From Yimella lutea (GTDB lineage Bacteria > Actinomycetota > Actinomycetes > Actinomycetales > Dermatophilaceae): a stretch of 64,000 nt of DNA. Positions 46,082-57,521 of this stretch are shown piece by piece. The position numbers and the translations under genes are program-made. Below the pieces are notes generated by a model. That model searched no databases and had not been told where the DNA came from. It was given only the letters and a program-made list of their open reading frames with translations. The first letter of the stretch is position 1; each line of letters begins with the position of its first letter. The stretch lies in assembly GCF_006715095.1 (NCBI RefSeq), contig NZ_VFMO01000001.1, forward strand, positions 682,001 through 746,000, read 5' to 3'.

Positions 46082-46123
46082 GCGGCTCGAGCCGTCAGCG
46101 AGGTACGAGCGACGGGTCGAACG
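46082..46123. repeat. REP-like dispersed repeat, copy 2 (dnaX leader)
   Basis: On the minus strand CGTTCGACCCGTCGCTCGTA then CCTCGCTGACGGCTCGAGCC. It shares CGTCGCTCG and GACGGCTC with copy 1 at 14344-14388. Divergent and degenerate. Confidence 0.4.
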
Positions 46124-46150
46124 CCGAAGGAGCCTCCAGAGGACAAACTG

Positions 46151-46180
46151 CTCTTTCAGGTGCCCGACGGGTCCCTTCAT
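46151..46180 (-). repeat. 30-bp inverted repeat, arm 2 (dnaX leader)
   Basis: On the minus strand ATGAAGGGACCCGTCGGGCA then CCTGAAAGAG, preceded by AGGAAGGGGAA. The 3 mismatches to arm 1 (45881-45910) are at positions 6, 13 and 17. Separated by 240 bases. The rest of 45977-46255 contains a REP-like copy and the dnaX promoter region. Confidence 0.7.
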
Positions 46181-46255
46181 TTCCCCTTCCTGGCGTTCGT
46201 CCCCAGCTTGGGTCGACCGGTGTGGGCTGTCGGTCCTGCGGCATAGAGTGACTGG

Positions 46256-48616
46256 GTGAGCACAGCCCTCTACCGTCGTTACCGCCCGGAGACGTTCGCC
46301 GATGTGATCGGGCAGGAGCACGTCACCGAGCCGCTGATGCAGGCCCTGCGCACGGGGCGGGTCAACCACGCCTACCTGTTCAGCGGTCCGCGCGGCTGCG
46401 GCAAGACGACCAGCGCGCGCATCCTGGCCCGCTGCCTCAACTGCGAGCAGGGGCCGACGCCCACGCCGTGCGGCACCTGCGAGTCGTGTGTTGCGTTGTC
46501 GCGCAAGGGAGCCGGCACGGTCGACGTCATCGAGATCGACGCGGCCAGCCACGGAGGTGTCGACGACGCTCGCGACCTGCGCGAGCGTGCGTCCTACGGC
46601 CCGGCGCAGAGCCGGTTCAAGATCTACATCATCGACGAGGCGCACATGGTGACGCCGCAAGGCTTCAACGCGTTGCTGAAGATCGTCGAGGAACCGCCGG
46701 AGCACGTGAAGTTCATCTTCGCGACCACCGAGCCGGAGAAGGTCATCGGCACGATCCGTTCGCGCACCCACCACTACCCGTTCCGTCTGGTTCCGCCGGC
46801 GCGGCTGGCCGAGTACATGGAGGGCCTCTGCGCGACCGAGGGCGTGGCCGTGGAGCCGGGAGTCCTCTCGTTCGTCACGCGTGCCGGTGGTGGGTCGGTC
46901 CGTGACTCGCTCTCGGTGCTCGACCAGTTGATCGCCGGTTCGACCGATGACGGGCTCACCTACGCCGGTGCTGCCGCGTTGCTGGGTTTCACCGATGGTG
47001 CGTTGCTGGACGCGACGGTCGACGCCTTGGCGGCCGGTGACGGTGCTGCGGTGTTCCAGCAGGTCGACCGCGTCGTCGAGTCGGGTCACGATCCGAGGCG
47101 TTTCGTCGAGGACCTCCTGGAGCGATTGCGCGACCTGATCATCGTTGCTGCGGTGCCCGACGGAGCCGAGGCGGTGCTGCGCGGTCTGCCCGGTGATCAG
47201 ATCGAGCGGATGCGTAGTCAGGCCGGTGCGTTCGGGCCCGGACGGCTGTCGTACGCCGCCGACATCATCAACGCCGGTCTCACCGAGATGACCGGTGCGA
47301 CCAGTCCCCGCCTGCAGTTGGAACTCATGTGTGCGCGGGTGCTGCTGCCCCGCGCCGCGGGAGAGGACGGGTACGGCGCCCGCCTCGACCGGCTGGAGCG
47401 GCGCATCGACATCTCCGCCGGGTCCGCGACAGCTCCTGTTTCCCGACCGGCTGCCGCTCCGGTGCCGAACCCGACCGTCGATCAGTCGGAAAGCCCCGTG
47501 CCGCAGCGTGACCCGGCCTCCTCCCAGCAGCGGCCGGCCCGCGAGATTCCGGTCGCCGAGGCGTCGGAGCGCCGTGTGCAGCAGCGTCCGGTCGAGCGAG
47601 GTCCGGAGCCCGCGTTCGAGCAGGAACCGCCGCCCGAGGACGACTTCCCGGACGAATCCGTGCCGCCTCGGCGATCATCGACGGGTCCGCAGACGCCGAC
47701 CGAACAGACACCGTCCCGCGACGCGCGTCCGGCCGAGCGGCAGTCCGCGCCGGAGCCCGAGCAGGCACCCTCGCAGGCACCGTCGCAGGCACCGTCGCAG
47801 GCACCGGCAGCTCACCCCGGTGCACTCGGGGTCGAAGAGATCCGTCGCGAATGGCCGGCGATCCTGCAGCGAATCTCCGCCATTCGCAGGGTCACCTGGA
47901 CGCTGATCAGCCAGCATGCGCACGTCGCAGCGTTCGACGGTTCGGTGTTGACCCTGGGCAGCAGCAGCCCCGGACTGGTCGAGCGCATCGGCTCCGACCC
48001 CAACCCGGAGATCGTTCGCAAGGCCGTGCACGACGCACTCGGGCTCGACGTTCGGGTGACGGCTCAGGTCACCGGGCCCGGCGGGCAGGTGTCGGTGGCG
48101 CAGGAGCAGCACCAGCGCAGTTCCGGTTGGGGCCCCAGCGCTGATGCCCACGTGGTCGACGCAGGTGAGGACGAAGCGGCCAAGCAGGCGGAAATCCGTT
48201 CCCGCTGGCAACAGCGGGTCCGTCAGGCCGGTGGAGAACCCGACGACGCTGCGGTCACACCGTCGCGTGTGACCACCTCCGACGATCGCGCGTCCGAGCA
48301 CCCCGCTCCGCCCAGCGCAGATCGTGCGGCCCTCGACCAACAGGCAGCCCTGTCTCGTTATCAGCGCGACGACCAGTCGGGTGACTGGTCCTCGGTGTCG
48401 TCCGACGCGCCCGCCTGGGCAACCGCAGAAGCTGCGCCGAGCGCCTCGCCGCAGCAGCCCTCGTCCACCGCCGCTCCCGAGTCCAGCAGAGGTCGTGACG
48501 ACGACGGGCCGGTCGAGTCGATGGACGACGAAGACGTCACCGACGGCGACGAGGTCGGCCTGCCGGTGATGACGTCCGTGCTCGGTGCGACGGTCATCGA
48601 AGACATCAGGGAGTAG
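46256..48616 (+). CDS. dnaX: DNA polymerase III subunit gamma/tau
   Basis: 786 residues from GTG 46256. Clamp loader ATPase. Walker A GPRGCGKTT at about 44-52, zinc cysteines C64, C73, C76 and C79 (CEQGPTPTPCGTCESC) and the DEAH box are intact; domain III follows. The region 400-560 is Pro/Gln/Ser-rich linker with a short repeat, and the tau C-terminus (about 590-670) is followed by an acidic tail. No obvious A-rich slippage site for a gamma form is visible. Two bases separate it from plsC. Confidence 0.97.
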   Translation: MSTALYRRYRPETFADVIGQEHVTEPLMQALRTGRVNHAYLFSGPRGCGKTTSARILARCLNCEQGPTPTPCGTCESCVALSRKGAGTVDVIEIDAASHGGVDDARDLRERASYGPAQSRFKIYIIDEAHMVTPQGFNALLKIVEEPPEHVKFIFATTEPEKVIGTIRSRTHHYPFRLVPPARLAEYMEGLCATEGVAVEPGVLSFVTRAGGGSVRDSLSVLDQLIAGSTDDGLTYAGAAALLGFTDGALLDATVDALAAGDGAAVFQQVDRVVESGHDPRRFVEDLLERLRDLIIVAAVPDGAEAVLRGLPGDQIERMRSQAGAFGPGRLSYAADIINAGLTEMTGATSPRLQLELMCARVLLPRAAGEDGYGARLDRLERRIDISAGSATAPVSRPAAAPVPNPTVDQSESPVPQRDPASSQQRPAREIPVAEASERRVQQRPVERGPEPAFEQEPPPEDDFPDESVPPRRSSTGPQTPTEQTPSRDARPAERQSAPEPEQAPSQAPSQAPSQAPAAHPGALGVEEIRREWPAILQRISAIRRVTWTLISQHAHVAAFDGSVLTLGSSSPGLVERIGSDPNPEIVRKAVHDALGLDVRVTAQVTGPGGQVSVAQEQHQRSSGWGPSADAHVVDAGEDEAAKQAEIRSRWQQRVRQAGGEPDDAAVTPSRVTTSDDRASEHPAPPSADRAALDQQAALSRYQRDDQSGDWSSVSSDAPAWATAEAAPSASPQQPSSTAAPESSRGRDDDGPVESMDDEDVTDGDEVGLPVMTSVLGATVIEDIRE
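47761..47808 (+). repeat. 12-bp tandem repeat inside dnaX (4 copies)
   Basis: GCAGGCACCSTC repeated: GCAGGCACCCTC, GCAGGCACCGTC twice, GCAGGCACCGGC. It encodes Gln-Ala-Pro-Ser units in the disordered linker, so copy number is likely variable without breaking the frame. Confidence 0.85.
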
Positions 48617-48618
48617 CG

Positions 48619-49290
48619 ATGCTCTACCTCACGACGCAGCTGTTGGTGTCGCCGTTGGCCCGGGCCTGGTTCCGGCCCGACGTCGAGGGCGCCGACAACG
48701 TGCCGCGCACCGGTGGGGTGTTGCTCGCGTCCAATCACCTGTCGTTCATCGACAGCTTCGCGATCCCGCTGGTGGCGCCCCGGAAGGTGGTGTTCCTCGC
48801 CAAGGCCGAGTACTTCACCGGCACCGGCGTGAAGGGTGCGGCCAGCCGAGCGTGGTTCACCTCGATGGGCATGGTGCCGGTCGAGCGTGACGACTCGAAG
48901 GCCGCTGCGCAGTCGCTCGACATCGCGCTCGACGTCCTTCGTCGTGGGGAAGTGTTCGGCATCTATCCCGAGGGCACCCGCTCGCGCGACGGGCGGCTCT
49001 ACCGCGGACACGTCGGCGTCGCGCATCTGGCGCTCACCGCGAAGGTGCCGGTCGTCCCGGTCGGCCTGATCGGCACACAGCACGTCCAACCGATCGGCAC
49101 CAACAAGGTGCGGCGCGAGAAGTTCACCGTGAAGTTCGGGGAGCCGATCGACTTCTCCGGACGCTTGGACGGCGTCGCCCAGGGCAAGGCCCGGCGCCTG
49201 GCGACCGACGAGATCATGGACGCGATCGCCGCGCTCAGCGGTCAGGAGCGCGCCGGCGTCTACAACGAGCGCTCGGCTCCCACGACCTGA
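48619..49290 (+). CDS. plsC: 1-acyl-sn-glycerol-3-phosphate acyltransferase
   Basis: 223 residues. Acylates lysophosphatidate in phospholipid synthesis. Motif I NHLSFID (NHxxxxD, about 36-42) and motif III EGTRSRDG (about 118-125) are intact. Starts 2 bases after the dnaX stop, so translation is probably coupled. The product has an N-terminal hydrophobic segment and is a peripheral or monotopic membrane enzyme. Convergent with the DUF5063 gene. Confidence 0.93.
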   Translation: MLYLTTQLLVSPLARAWFRPDVEGADNVPRTGGVLLASNHLSFIDSFAIPLVAPRKVVFLAKAEYFTGTGVKGAASRAWFTSMGMVPVERDDSKAAAQSLDIALDVLRRGEVFGIYPEGTRSRDGRLYRGHVGVAHLALTAKVPVVPVGLIGTQHVQPIGTNKVRREKFTVKFGEPIDFSGRLDGVAQGKARRLATDEIMDAIAALSGQERAGVYNERSAPTT

Positions 49291-49294
49291 TCGA

Positions 49295-49855
49295 TCAGGG
49301 GTGCAGGGCGTCGAACTCGGCCTCGGCGGCAGCGTCGTCGTCGACGTCGAGGCGCAGGTGGCGCAGGATCGTCAGCAGCACCCGCAAGCACGACGCGGCG
49401 CGTACGCCCCACTCCGACAGGTAGCTGAACTGCCACCACCACAGCGCCTCGACGGTGCGACCGGCGCGGTAGTGGACGAGTCCGTGCTCGAGTGCCTGGA
49501 CGATGTCGGTGAGGTCGTCGGAGACGGCGCCGCGCGCGGGTTCGACGGAGGTGACCGGGTCGACCAGGTCGGTGTAGTCGTCGATGCCCTCGAAGAGGTT
49601 GGCGAGGTTCTGGCGCAATGGGTCGAGGTCGGCCTCAGCGCCGGGATCGGATTCGAAGCGTTCTGCGGGCACGACGTCCTGCACCGCGCCGAGTCGGGCG
49701 CCGCTCATCTGCAACTGGGACAGCAGGAGCAGCAACAGCGGGATCGCTGTCTCGGGGGCGCCGCCGGCGGCGATCTCGCGTACGGCGGTGGTGAAGGTCT
49801 CGGCGTCGCGGGCGGTCTCGGCGGCCAGGCCGCCCAGGTCGGAGATCTCAGACAT
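49295..49855 (-). CDS. DUF5063 domain protein
   Basis: 186-residue, mostly helical, acidic protein. The C-terminal half ([17 protein letters not shown]) is the conserved part of this actinobacterial family, often beside recR. Overlaps the 3' end of recR by 8 bases, so it is cotranscribed and probably coupled. No catalytic residues evident; role unknown. Confidence 0.85.
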   Translation of the reverse strand: MSEISDLGGLAAETARDAETFTTAVREIAAGGAPETAIPLLLLLLSQLQMSGARLGAVQDVVPAERFESDPGAEADLDPLRQNLANLFEGIDDYTDLVDPVTSVEPARGAVSDDLTDIVQALEHGLVHYRAGRTVEALWWWQFSYLSEWGVRAASCLRVLLTILRHLRLDVDDDAAAEAEFDALHP

Positions 49856-50450
49856 TCGTCAGCACCTTTCGTCCTTCGATGGCCCGGCCGAGGGTGACTT
49901 CGTCGGCGTACTCCAGGTCGCCGCCGACCGGCAGGCCTGAGGCGAGACGCGAAATCCGGACGCCCATCGGACGCATCGAGCGCACCAGGTAGGTGGCGGT
50001 CGCTTCGCCGATGTGGTTGGGGTTGGTCGCGATCAACACTTCCTCGATGGGTTCTTCACCCAAGCGGCGGAAAAGTTCGGTGATGCGCAGGTCGTCCGGG
50101 CCGATGCCCGACATGGGATCGATCGCACCGCCGAGCACGTGGTAGACGCCCTTGAACTCACGCGCCCGCTCCATGGCCATGACGTCCTTGGGTTCCTCGA
50201 CCACGCACAACTGGGTACGGTCGCGTTTTTCGTCGGCGCAGATGCGGCATCGATCGGACTCGGCCACGTTGAAACACGTGTCGCAGAAGCGAACTCGCGC
50301 CTTGACCGTCTGCAGCACCTCGACCAAACGGTTCACGTCGGCGCTGTCGGCCTGGAGCAGATGGAACGCGATGCGCTGCGCGGACTTGGGCCCGATGCCG
50401 GGAAGCCGGCCGAGCTCGTCGATCAGGTCTTGGACCACACCTTCGTACAC
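49848..50450 (-). CDS. recR: Recombination protein RecR
   Basis: 200 residues. Works with RecF/RecO in gap repair. N-terminal helix-hairpin-helix ([17 protein letters not shown]), zinc finger ([16 protein letters not shown], about 57-72), and a TOPRIM domain ([14 protein letters not shown]) are intact. The partner DUF5063 follows. In the same direction as the upstream PAP2 gene. Confidence 0.97.
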   Translation of the reverse strand: MYEGVVQDLIDELGRLPGIGPKSAQRIAFHLLQADSADVNRLVEVLQTVKARVRFCDTCFNVAESDRCRICADEKRDRTQLCVVEEPKDVMAMERAREFKGVYHVLGGAIDPMSGIGPDDLRITELFRRLGEEPIEEVLIATNPNHIGEATATYLVRSMRPMGVRISRLASGLPVGGDLEYADEVTLGRAIEGRKVLTNV

Positions 50451-50502
50451 AACCCTGAGCGTACGTCGTCAGGCCGACACCGCCGGTTGCCGCGCGCGAG
50501 GA

Positions 50503-51348
50503 TCAGTTCGCGGTCTGCGGGCGCAGTTCGTCGCGGGTGGGTGCGGGGTGGAAGGCGCCCTGCCCGAACAGCAGTCGTTGGACTGCGAAGGCCGCTGCCA
50601 GCACGGCCGCACCGGCGACGCCATCGAGGATGAAGTGGTTGGCCGTGCCGACCACGACCACGAAGGTCATCATCGGATACACGATGCCGAGGACGCGTAG
50701 CCACGGTCGCCGCGCGATCGAGAAGACAGACAGGCCCACCCAGAGTGCCCACGCGCAATGCAGGCTCGGCATCGCGGCGAACTGGTTGGTGGAACTGGCG
50801 ACCGTCGGGTCCGACCAGGAACCCCAGGCGCCGTAGGTCACCAGCGTGTCGGTGAATCCGGCCCCCGGCAGCAACCGCGGGGGAGCCATCGGCAACAGGT
50901 AGAAACCGACCAGGCCGAGGACCGTGGTGCCGACCAGGACGGTGCGCGCCGCCCGGTAGTAGCGCTTGTGGACGCGGAAGATCCAGATGAGCGTCAGCGC
51001 GGTCACCGGCAGATGCAAGTAGGTGTAGTAGGCGTTGAAGCCGTGCGCGAGTATCGATTGCCCGGCGACGAACCGGTTGACCGAGAGCTCGAGGTCACCG
51101 GTCAGCTGTTGGGTCAGATCGAGCACCTGGTGGCCGCGGTTGTACGCCTCGTCCTGACGGGCGGGCACCAGGTTACGCAGCCGTTCGTAGACGACGTTCA
51201 GGACGACGATGATCGAGATCTCCACCCACCATCTCGGGGAGCGGTGGGTGCGGAGCGTGACAGGGAGGAGCGCCCGACGCCGCCTGACCCCCCTGGTCGC
51301 GACTGTCGTGACAGTTCCCCCAACGCTGTTCACGCTGCTTGACACCAC
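50503..51348 (-). CDS. PAP2-superfamily membrane phosphatase
   Basis: 281 residues from GTG 51348 (ribosome site GGAG, 8-base spacing). About six hydrophobic helices. The acid-phosphatase-type motifs are partly visible: RNLVPARQDEAYNRG (with Arg/Lys), PSLHCAWA (the conserved His), and a later H in NHFILDGVAGA. Predicted to act on lipid phosphates or undecaprenyl pyrophosphate at the outer face of the membrane, but may also be an inositol-phosphorylceramide-synthase-like transferase. Divergent from lysC across 241 bases with no other gene. Confidence 0.85.
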   Translation of the reverse strand: MVSSSVNSVGGTVTTVATRGVRRRRALLPVTLRTHRSPRWWVEISIIVVLNVVYERLRNLVPARQDEAYNRGHQVLDLTQQLTGDLELSVNRFVAGQSILAHGFNAYYTYLHLPVTALTLIWIFRVHKRYYRAARTVLVGTTVLGLVGFYLLPMAPPRLLPGAGFTDTLVTYGAWGSWSDPTVASSTNQFAAMPSLHCAWALWVGLSVFSIARRPWLRVLGIVYPMMTFVVVVGTANHFILDGVAGAAVLAAAFAVQRLLFGQGAFHPAPTRDELRPQTAN

Positions 51349-51589
51349 GTAAGTGTCTCCTTCTCGATCCTTGTTTGCCAATTGTTTGCCCGCCGGCGGT
51401 TGCCTACGACGACGCCGGACCGGCACGGCGGGTTGTTCTTCGATCCGCGATCGGGTGAGGGCAAGGCGTGGACGACGAGTCCGAATCGCGGTCTGTGCAG
51501 GGGGACGCCACAAGCCGTCGTTACGATTGTCCGGGCTCCTTCGAGCTCGCGAGCAAACGCACACGCACAGCAACCCAAGGAGATCCGCC

Positions 51590-53922
<2,333 letters not shown>

Positions 53923-53928
53923 GGCCTG

Positions 53929-54987
53929 ATGAACGGTCGCCGACCTGTTCTCGCCGTCGTGGGTGCGACGGGGGTGGTCGGACAGACCCTGGTCTCGATG
54001 CTGCCCACCCGTCCCGACGTCTGGGGTGAGGTGCGGCTGCTCGCGTCCGGACACTCCCAGGGAGCGACGATGCAGGCGCTCGGCCAGGAACTGCCTGTCC
54101 AGGAGTTGGCGGAGGCGAACTTCGACGACGTCGACGTTTGCATCCTCAGCGTGCCGATCGATGTCGCCCGCACCTGGGCGCCGATCATCGCGCGAGCCGG
54201 CACCGTCGTCATCGACAACTCCGGGGCCCACACGGTCAACCCGACCGTGCCGTTGGTGGTGCCGGAGATCAATCCGGATGCAGCCCGCGGCGAGGGCGGG
54301 CGGATCATCGCCAGTCCCGGTGGCACGACCTTGCTGATGGCCAACACGCTCGCGACTTTGCACGAGGTCTGGCATCTGCGCGAGGTCGTCGCCGCCACGT
54401 ACCAGGCCGTGTCCGACGCCGGTGTCCGCGGCGTCCATCGCCTGTACGACGAGACCGCCGAGCTTGCCGGGAACCGAGGCGTCGGTCAGACTCCGGGCGA
54501 TGTGCGTCGCTTCGTGTCCGACATCGACGGGCGCTCACCGTTCCCGGCGCCGGTGGCGTTCAACGTGATTCCGTGGGTCGGTGGCCCGGGCGACGGACGT
54601 TGGTCGAGTACCGAGCTGCGTGCCCGCGAAGAGGTGCGCGCCATCCTGGGTGAACCCGATCTGCGGATGGCGACCACCTGCGTCCAGGTGCCGGTCACGA
54701 CCGCCCACTCGGCCTCGCTGCATCTGAGCTTCGAGCGACGACTCACGCGGGCCGACGCCGTCCGCGCCCTGACCGAAAGATCCAACTCCGTTGTCGTCCT
54801 GGACGATCCGTTGCGGCAGGAGTGGCCGACGCCCGTCGACGTCGTCGGCACGGACCCGGTGTTCGTCGGACGGGTCAGGCAGCCCGGTGACTTCCCGCGC
54901 GCCCTCGAACTCTTCGTCTGCGTCGACAACCTGCGCAAGGGGTCTGCGCTCAACATGATCCAACTCGCGGAGCTCGTTGCGAGCTGA
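53929..54987 (+). CDS. Asd-like protein lacking catalytic residues (putative pseudoenzyme)
   Basis: 352 residues, colinear with the preceding Asd. Retains the NADP loop GATGVVG (about 12-18), TYQAVS, the His (H260) and the end DNLRKGSALNMIQLAELV. Lost: Cys (C133 becomes G132; NPNCTT becomes SPGGTT), R103 (T102) and R254 (Q253). The codons at 54313-54330 read AGTCCCGGTGGCACGACC, so this is not a frame error. It cannot perform the thioester chemistry. Starts 6 bases after asd, so it is in the same operon. Possibly a regulatory or scaffold partner that heterodimerises with Asd; this is inference. Full length and in frame, so not a decayed gene. Confidence 0.92.
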   Translation: MNGRRPVLAVVGATGVVGQTLVSMLPTRPDVWGEVRLLASGHSQGATMQALGQELPVQELAEANFDDVDVCILSVPIDVARTWAPIIARAGTVVIDNSGAHTVNPTVPLVVPEINPDAARGEGGRIIASPGGTTLLMANTLATLHEVWHLREVVAATYQAVSDAGVRGVHRLYDETAELAGNRGVGQTPGDVRRFVSDIDGRSPFPAPVAFNVIPWVGGPGDGRWSSTELRAREEVRAILGEPDLRMATTCVQVPVTTAHSASLHLSFERRLTRADAVRALTERSNSVVVLDDPLRQEWPTPVDVVGTDPVFVGRVRQPGDFPRALELFVCVDNLRKGSALNMIQLAELVAS

Positions 54988-55086
54988 ACGGCGAACGTCC
55001 GGATTTGGTCACGATTGCGCTGCGTAACGTCCCAAATGCCCGCATGTCATTACATTGCTGTGTTCATGTGACTTAGGGTGTCCGCC

Positions 55087-55893
55087 ATGACGCAGCAGAA
55101 TGCCGCCGAGGGGCAGCCCGCGGATCTGAGCAAAGCGGGGCGTGACGGGCAGGCCGGTCGGCCGTTGGTCGTCCTGGAGAACGTGAACAAGCACTTCGGT
55201 GATCTGCACGTGTTGCGGGACATCGACCTGACCGTTCACCAGGGTGAGGTCGTCGTCGTCCTTGGCCCTTCCGGGTCGGGTAAGTCGACGCTGTGTCGCA
55301 CGATCAACCGCCTGGAGACCTACGAGAGCGGGTCGATCACGATCGACGGCATTCCGCTGCCGGAAGAAGGCGCGGGCCTGGCCAGGCTTCGTGCGGACGT
55401 CGGCATGGTCTTCCAGTCGTTCAACCTGTTCTCGCACAAGACGATCCTGCAGAACGTCACGCTCGGGCCGATCAAGGTGCGCAAGATGAAGGCCAAGGAG
55501 GCCGAGTCGCGCGCGATGGAACTGCTGAAGCGCGTGGGTGTCGACCACCAGGCGAACAAGTATCCGGCGCAGTTGTCCGGTGGACAGCAGCAGCGCGTGG
55601 CGATCGCGCGGTCGCTCGCGATGGAGCCCAAGGTGATGCTCTTCGACGAGCCGACCTCGGCACTCGACCCCGAGATGATCAACGAGGTGCTCGACGTCAT
55701 GGGGCAACTCGCCAAGGAGGGCATGACGATGATCGTCGTGACCCACGAGATGGGCTTCGCGCGCCGTGCCGCCGACCGCGTCGTCTTCATGGCCGACGGC
55801 CAGATCCTCGAGCAGGAGACGCCCGAGGAGTTCTTCAACAACCCCAAGACCGACCGCGCCAAGGACTTCCTGTCCAAGATCCTGGCTCACTGA
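55087..55893 (+). CDS. gluA: Glutamate/polar amino-acid ABC transporter ATP-binding protein
   Basis: 268 residues from ATG 55087 (GTG 55078 would add three residues). Walker [11 protein letters not shown]-loop Q-S-F-N-L-F-S-H, signature [10 protein letters not shown], Walker [15 protein letters not shown], and H-loop VTHEMGFA are all present. This is the polar amino-acid type with glutamate as the likely substrate from gene order A-B-C-D. First gene of the operon; 54988-55086 upstream is promoter space. Confidence 0.94.
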   Translation: MTQQNAAEGQPADLSKAGRDGQAGRPLVVLENVNKHFGDLHVLRDIDLTVHQGEVVVVLGPSGSGKSTLCRTINRLETYESGSITIDGIPLPEEGAGLARLRADVGMVFQSFNLFSHKTILQNVTLGPIKVRKMKAKEAESRAMELLKRVGVDHQANKYPAQLSGGQQQRVAIARSLAMEPKVMLFDEPTSALDPEMINEVLDVMGQLAKEGMTMIVVTHEMGFARRAADRVVFMADGQILEQETPEEFFNNPKTDRAKDFLSKILAH

Positions 55894-55948
55894 GCACGCT
55901 CACCCACAGTCCCGGGATGACAACCATCCCGTCAGCAGGAGGAGAATC

Positions 55949-56770
55949 ATGAAGTTCCGTTCCGCTTCCGCGGTCGCCATGATGGCCGCAGCATCCCTGA
56001 CCCTCGCCGCCTGCGGCGGAGACGACTCGTCCGGCTCGGGGGAGAAGATCAAGATCGGTGTGAAGTTCGACCAGCCTGGTCTGGGCTTCAAGGAGGGCAC
56101 CAAGAACTCCGGCTTCGACGTCGCCGTCGCCAAGTACGTCGCCGGCAAGATGGGCTTCAAGGAAGACCAGATCCAGTTCGTCGAGTCGCCCTCGAAGCAG
56201 CGCGAGAAGATGCTGGCGGCCGGCACCGTCAAGATGATCTTCGCGACCTACTCGATCACCGACAAGCGCAAGGCGCAGGTCTCCTTCGGCGGCCCGTACT
56301 TCGTCGCCGGCCAGTCCGTGTTGGTGAAGTCCGACAGTGACATCAACAGCGTCGACGCGCTCAAGGGCAAGCGGGTCTGCTCGGTCACCGGTTCGACCTC
56401 GGTCGACAACCTGAAGAAGAAGCAGCCGGCTCTGGTGCCGCAGAAGTACGACACCTACTCCGCCTGCGCCACCGCGCTGAAGTCGGGCGCTGTCGACGCG
56501 ATGACCACGGACGACGCGATCCTCGCCGGGTACTCCAACCAGGCGGCGTACAAGGGTGCCTTCAAGCTCGTCGGTGGCACCTTCTCCACCGAGAAGTACG
56601 GCGTCGGCCTGAAGAAGGGCGACAAGGACACCTGCACCAAGGTCAACTCCGCGATCCAGGAAATGATCAAGGACGGGTCGTGGGAGAAGGCGCTGAAGGA
56701 GAACCTGGGCGCCGACTACAAGTACAACACCACCGAGAACCCGCCGAAGTCCCTCGAGACCTGCGCGTGA
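55949..56770 (+). CDS. gluB: Glutamate-binding lipoprotein
   Basis: 273 residues from ATG 55949 (AGGAGGAG). Signal peptide with lipobox LAAC, Cys at 22. Type II solute-binding fold (KIKIGVKFDQPGLGFKEG, then the R-K-M domain crossing). Captures glutamate outside the membrane. Follows gluA by 55 bases, before the permeases gluC and gluD. Confidence 0.93.
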   Translation: MKFRSASAVAMMAAASLTLAACGGDDSSGSGEKIKIGVKFDQPGLGFKEGTKNSGFDVAVAKYVAGKMGFKEDQIQFVESPSKQREKMLAAGTVKMIFATYSITDKRKAQVSFGGPYFVAGQSVLVKSDSDINSVDALKGKRVCSVTGSTSVDNLKKKQPALVPQKYDTYSACATALKSGAVDAMTTDDAILAGYSNQAAYKGAFKLVGGTFSTEKYGVGLKKGDKDTCTKVNSAIQEMIKDGSWEKALKENLGADYKYNTTENPPKSLETCA

Positions 56771-56840
56771 TCGGTGCCGCGTCGGTGTCGGTCATGCCGG
56801 CACCGACGCGGTTTCCCTTTCGTGACTTCGAAAGGCAGTG

Positions 56841-57521
56841 ATGTCACAACTCATCAACGAGTACCACCTGCTGTCGGCTTTCTGGATGACCATCAAGCTG
56901 ACGGTCCTGGCAGCGATCGGCAGCCTCGTCCTGGGCACGATCATCGCGGTGCTGCGCATGTCGCCGGTGCCGATGTTGCGCTTCCTGGGCACCTCCTACG
57001 TCAACGTCTTCCGCAACCTGCCGCTGACGTTGATCATCCTGTCGATGAACCTGGTCCTGTGGGCGCAGCTGAGCATCAGCCTCGCCGACAGCAAGGACCC
57101 CGCATACCTCGACATCAACAACTTCCGGTTGGCCGTGCTCGGTCTGGTGATCTACCACGCCGCGTATGTCTGTGAGTCGCTGCGCAGTGGCGTCAACACG
57201 ATCCCGCTCGGGCAGGCCGAGGCCGCCCGCTCCATCGGGCTCACCTTCGGTCAGTCGCTGAAGGAGGTCGTGCTGCCGCAGGCGTTCCGCGGCGCGGTGG
57301 TGCCGCTGGGCAACACCCTGATCGCGCTCACCAAGAACACGACGATCGCGGTCGTCATCGGTGTGGCAGAGATGGCAGCCCTGCTGGCCGCGGTCACCGA
57401 GAACGACCCCGGCCTGCTGAACCAGGCGTTCCTGGCCACGGCCGGACTGTTCGTCCTGCTGACCCTCCCCACCGGCGTCCTCATCGGGCACCTCGGTAAG
57501 AAGCTGGCGGTGAAGCGATGA
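56841..57521 (+). CDS. gluC: Glutamate ABC transporter permease GluC
   Basis: 226 residues from ATG 56841 (GTG 56838 is one codon upstream). About five helices; HAAYVCESLRSGVNTIPLGQ includes the EAA-loop-type coupling segment followed by EAARSIGLTFGQSL. Pairs with GluD, whose start overlaps its stop by 4 bases. Confidence 0.93.
   Translation: MSQLINEYHLLSAFWMTIKLTVLAAIGSLVLGTIIAVLRMSPVPMLRFLGTSYVNVFRNLPLTLIILSMNLVLWAQLSISLADSKDPAYLDINNFRLAVLGLVIYHAAYVCESLRSGVNTIPLGQAEAARSIGLTFGQSLKEVVLPQAFRGAVVPLGNTLIALTKNTTIAVVIGVAEMAALLAAVTENDPGLLNQAFLATAGLFVLLTLPTGVLIGHLGKKLAVKR

Noticed and set aside
45854..46246. 130-residue plus-strand frame across ffs
   Set aside because: Lies over the SRP RNA and the repeat; no ribosome site, no homology and non-protein-like composition.
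46256..48616. Programmed frameshift in dnaX giving a gamma form
   Set aside because: I see no A-rich slippery site followed by a hairpin; only one product is supported.
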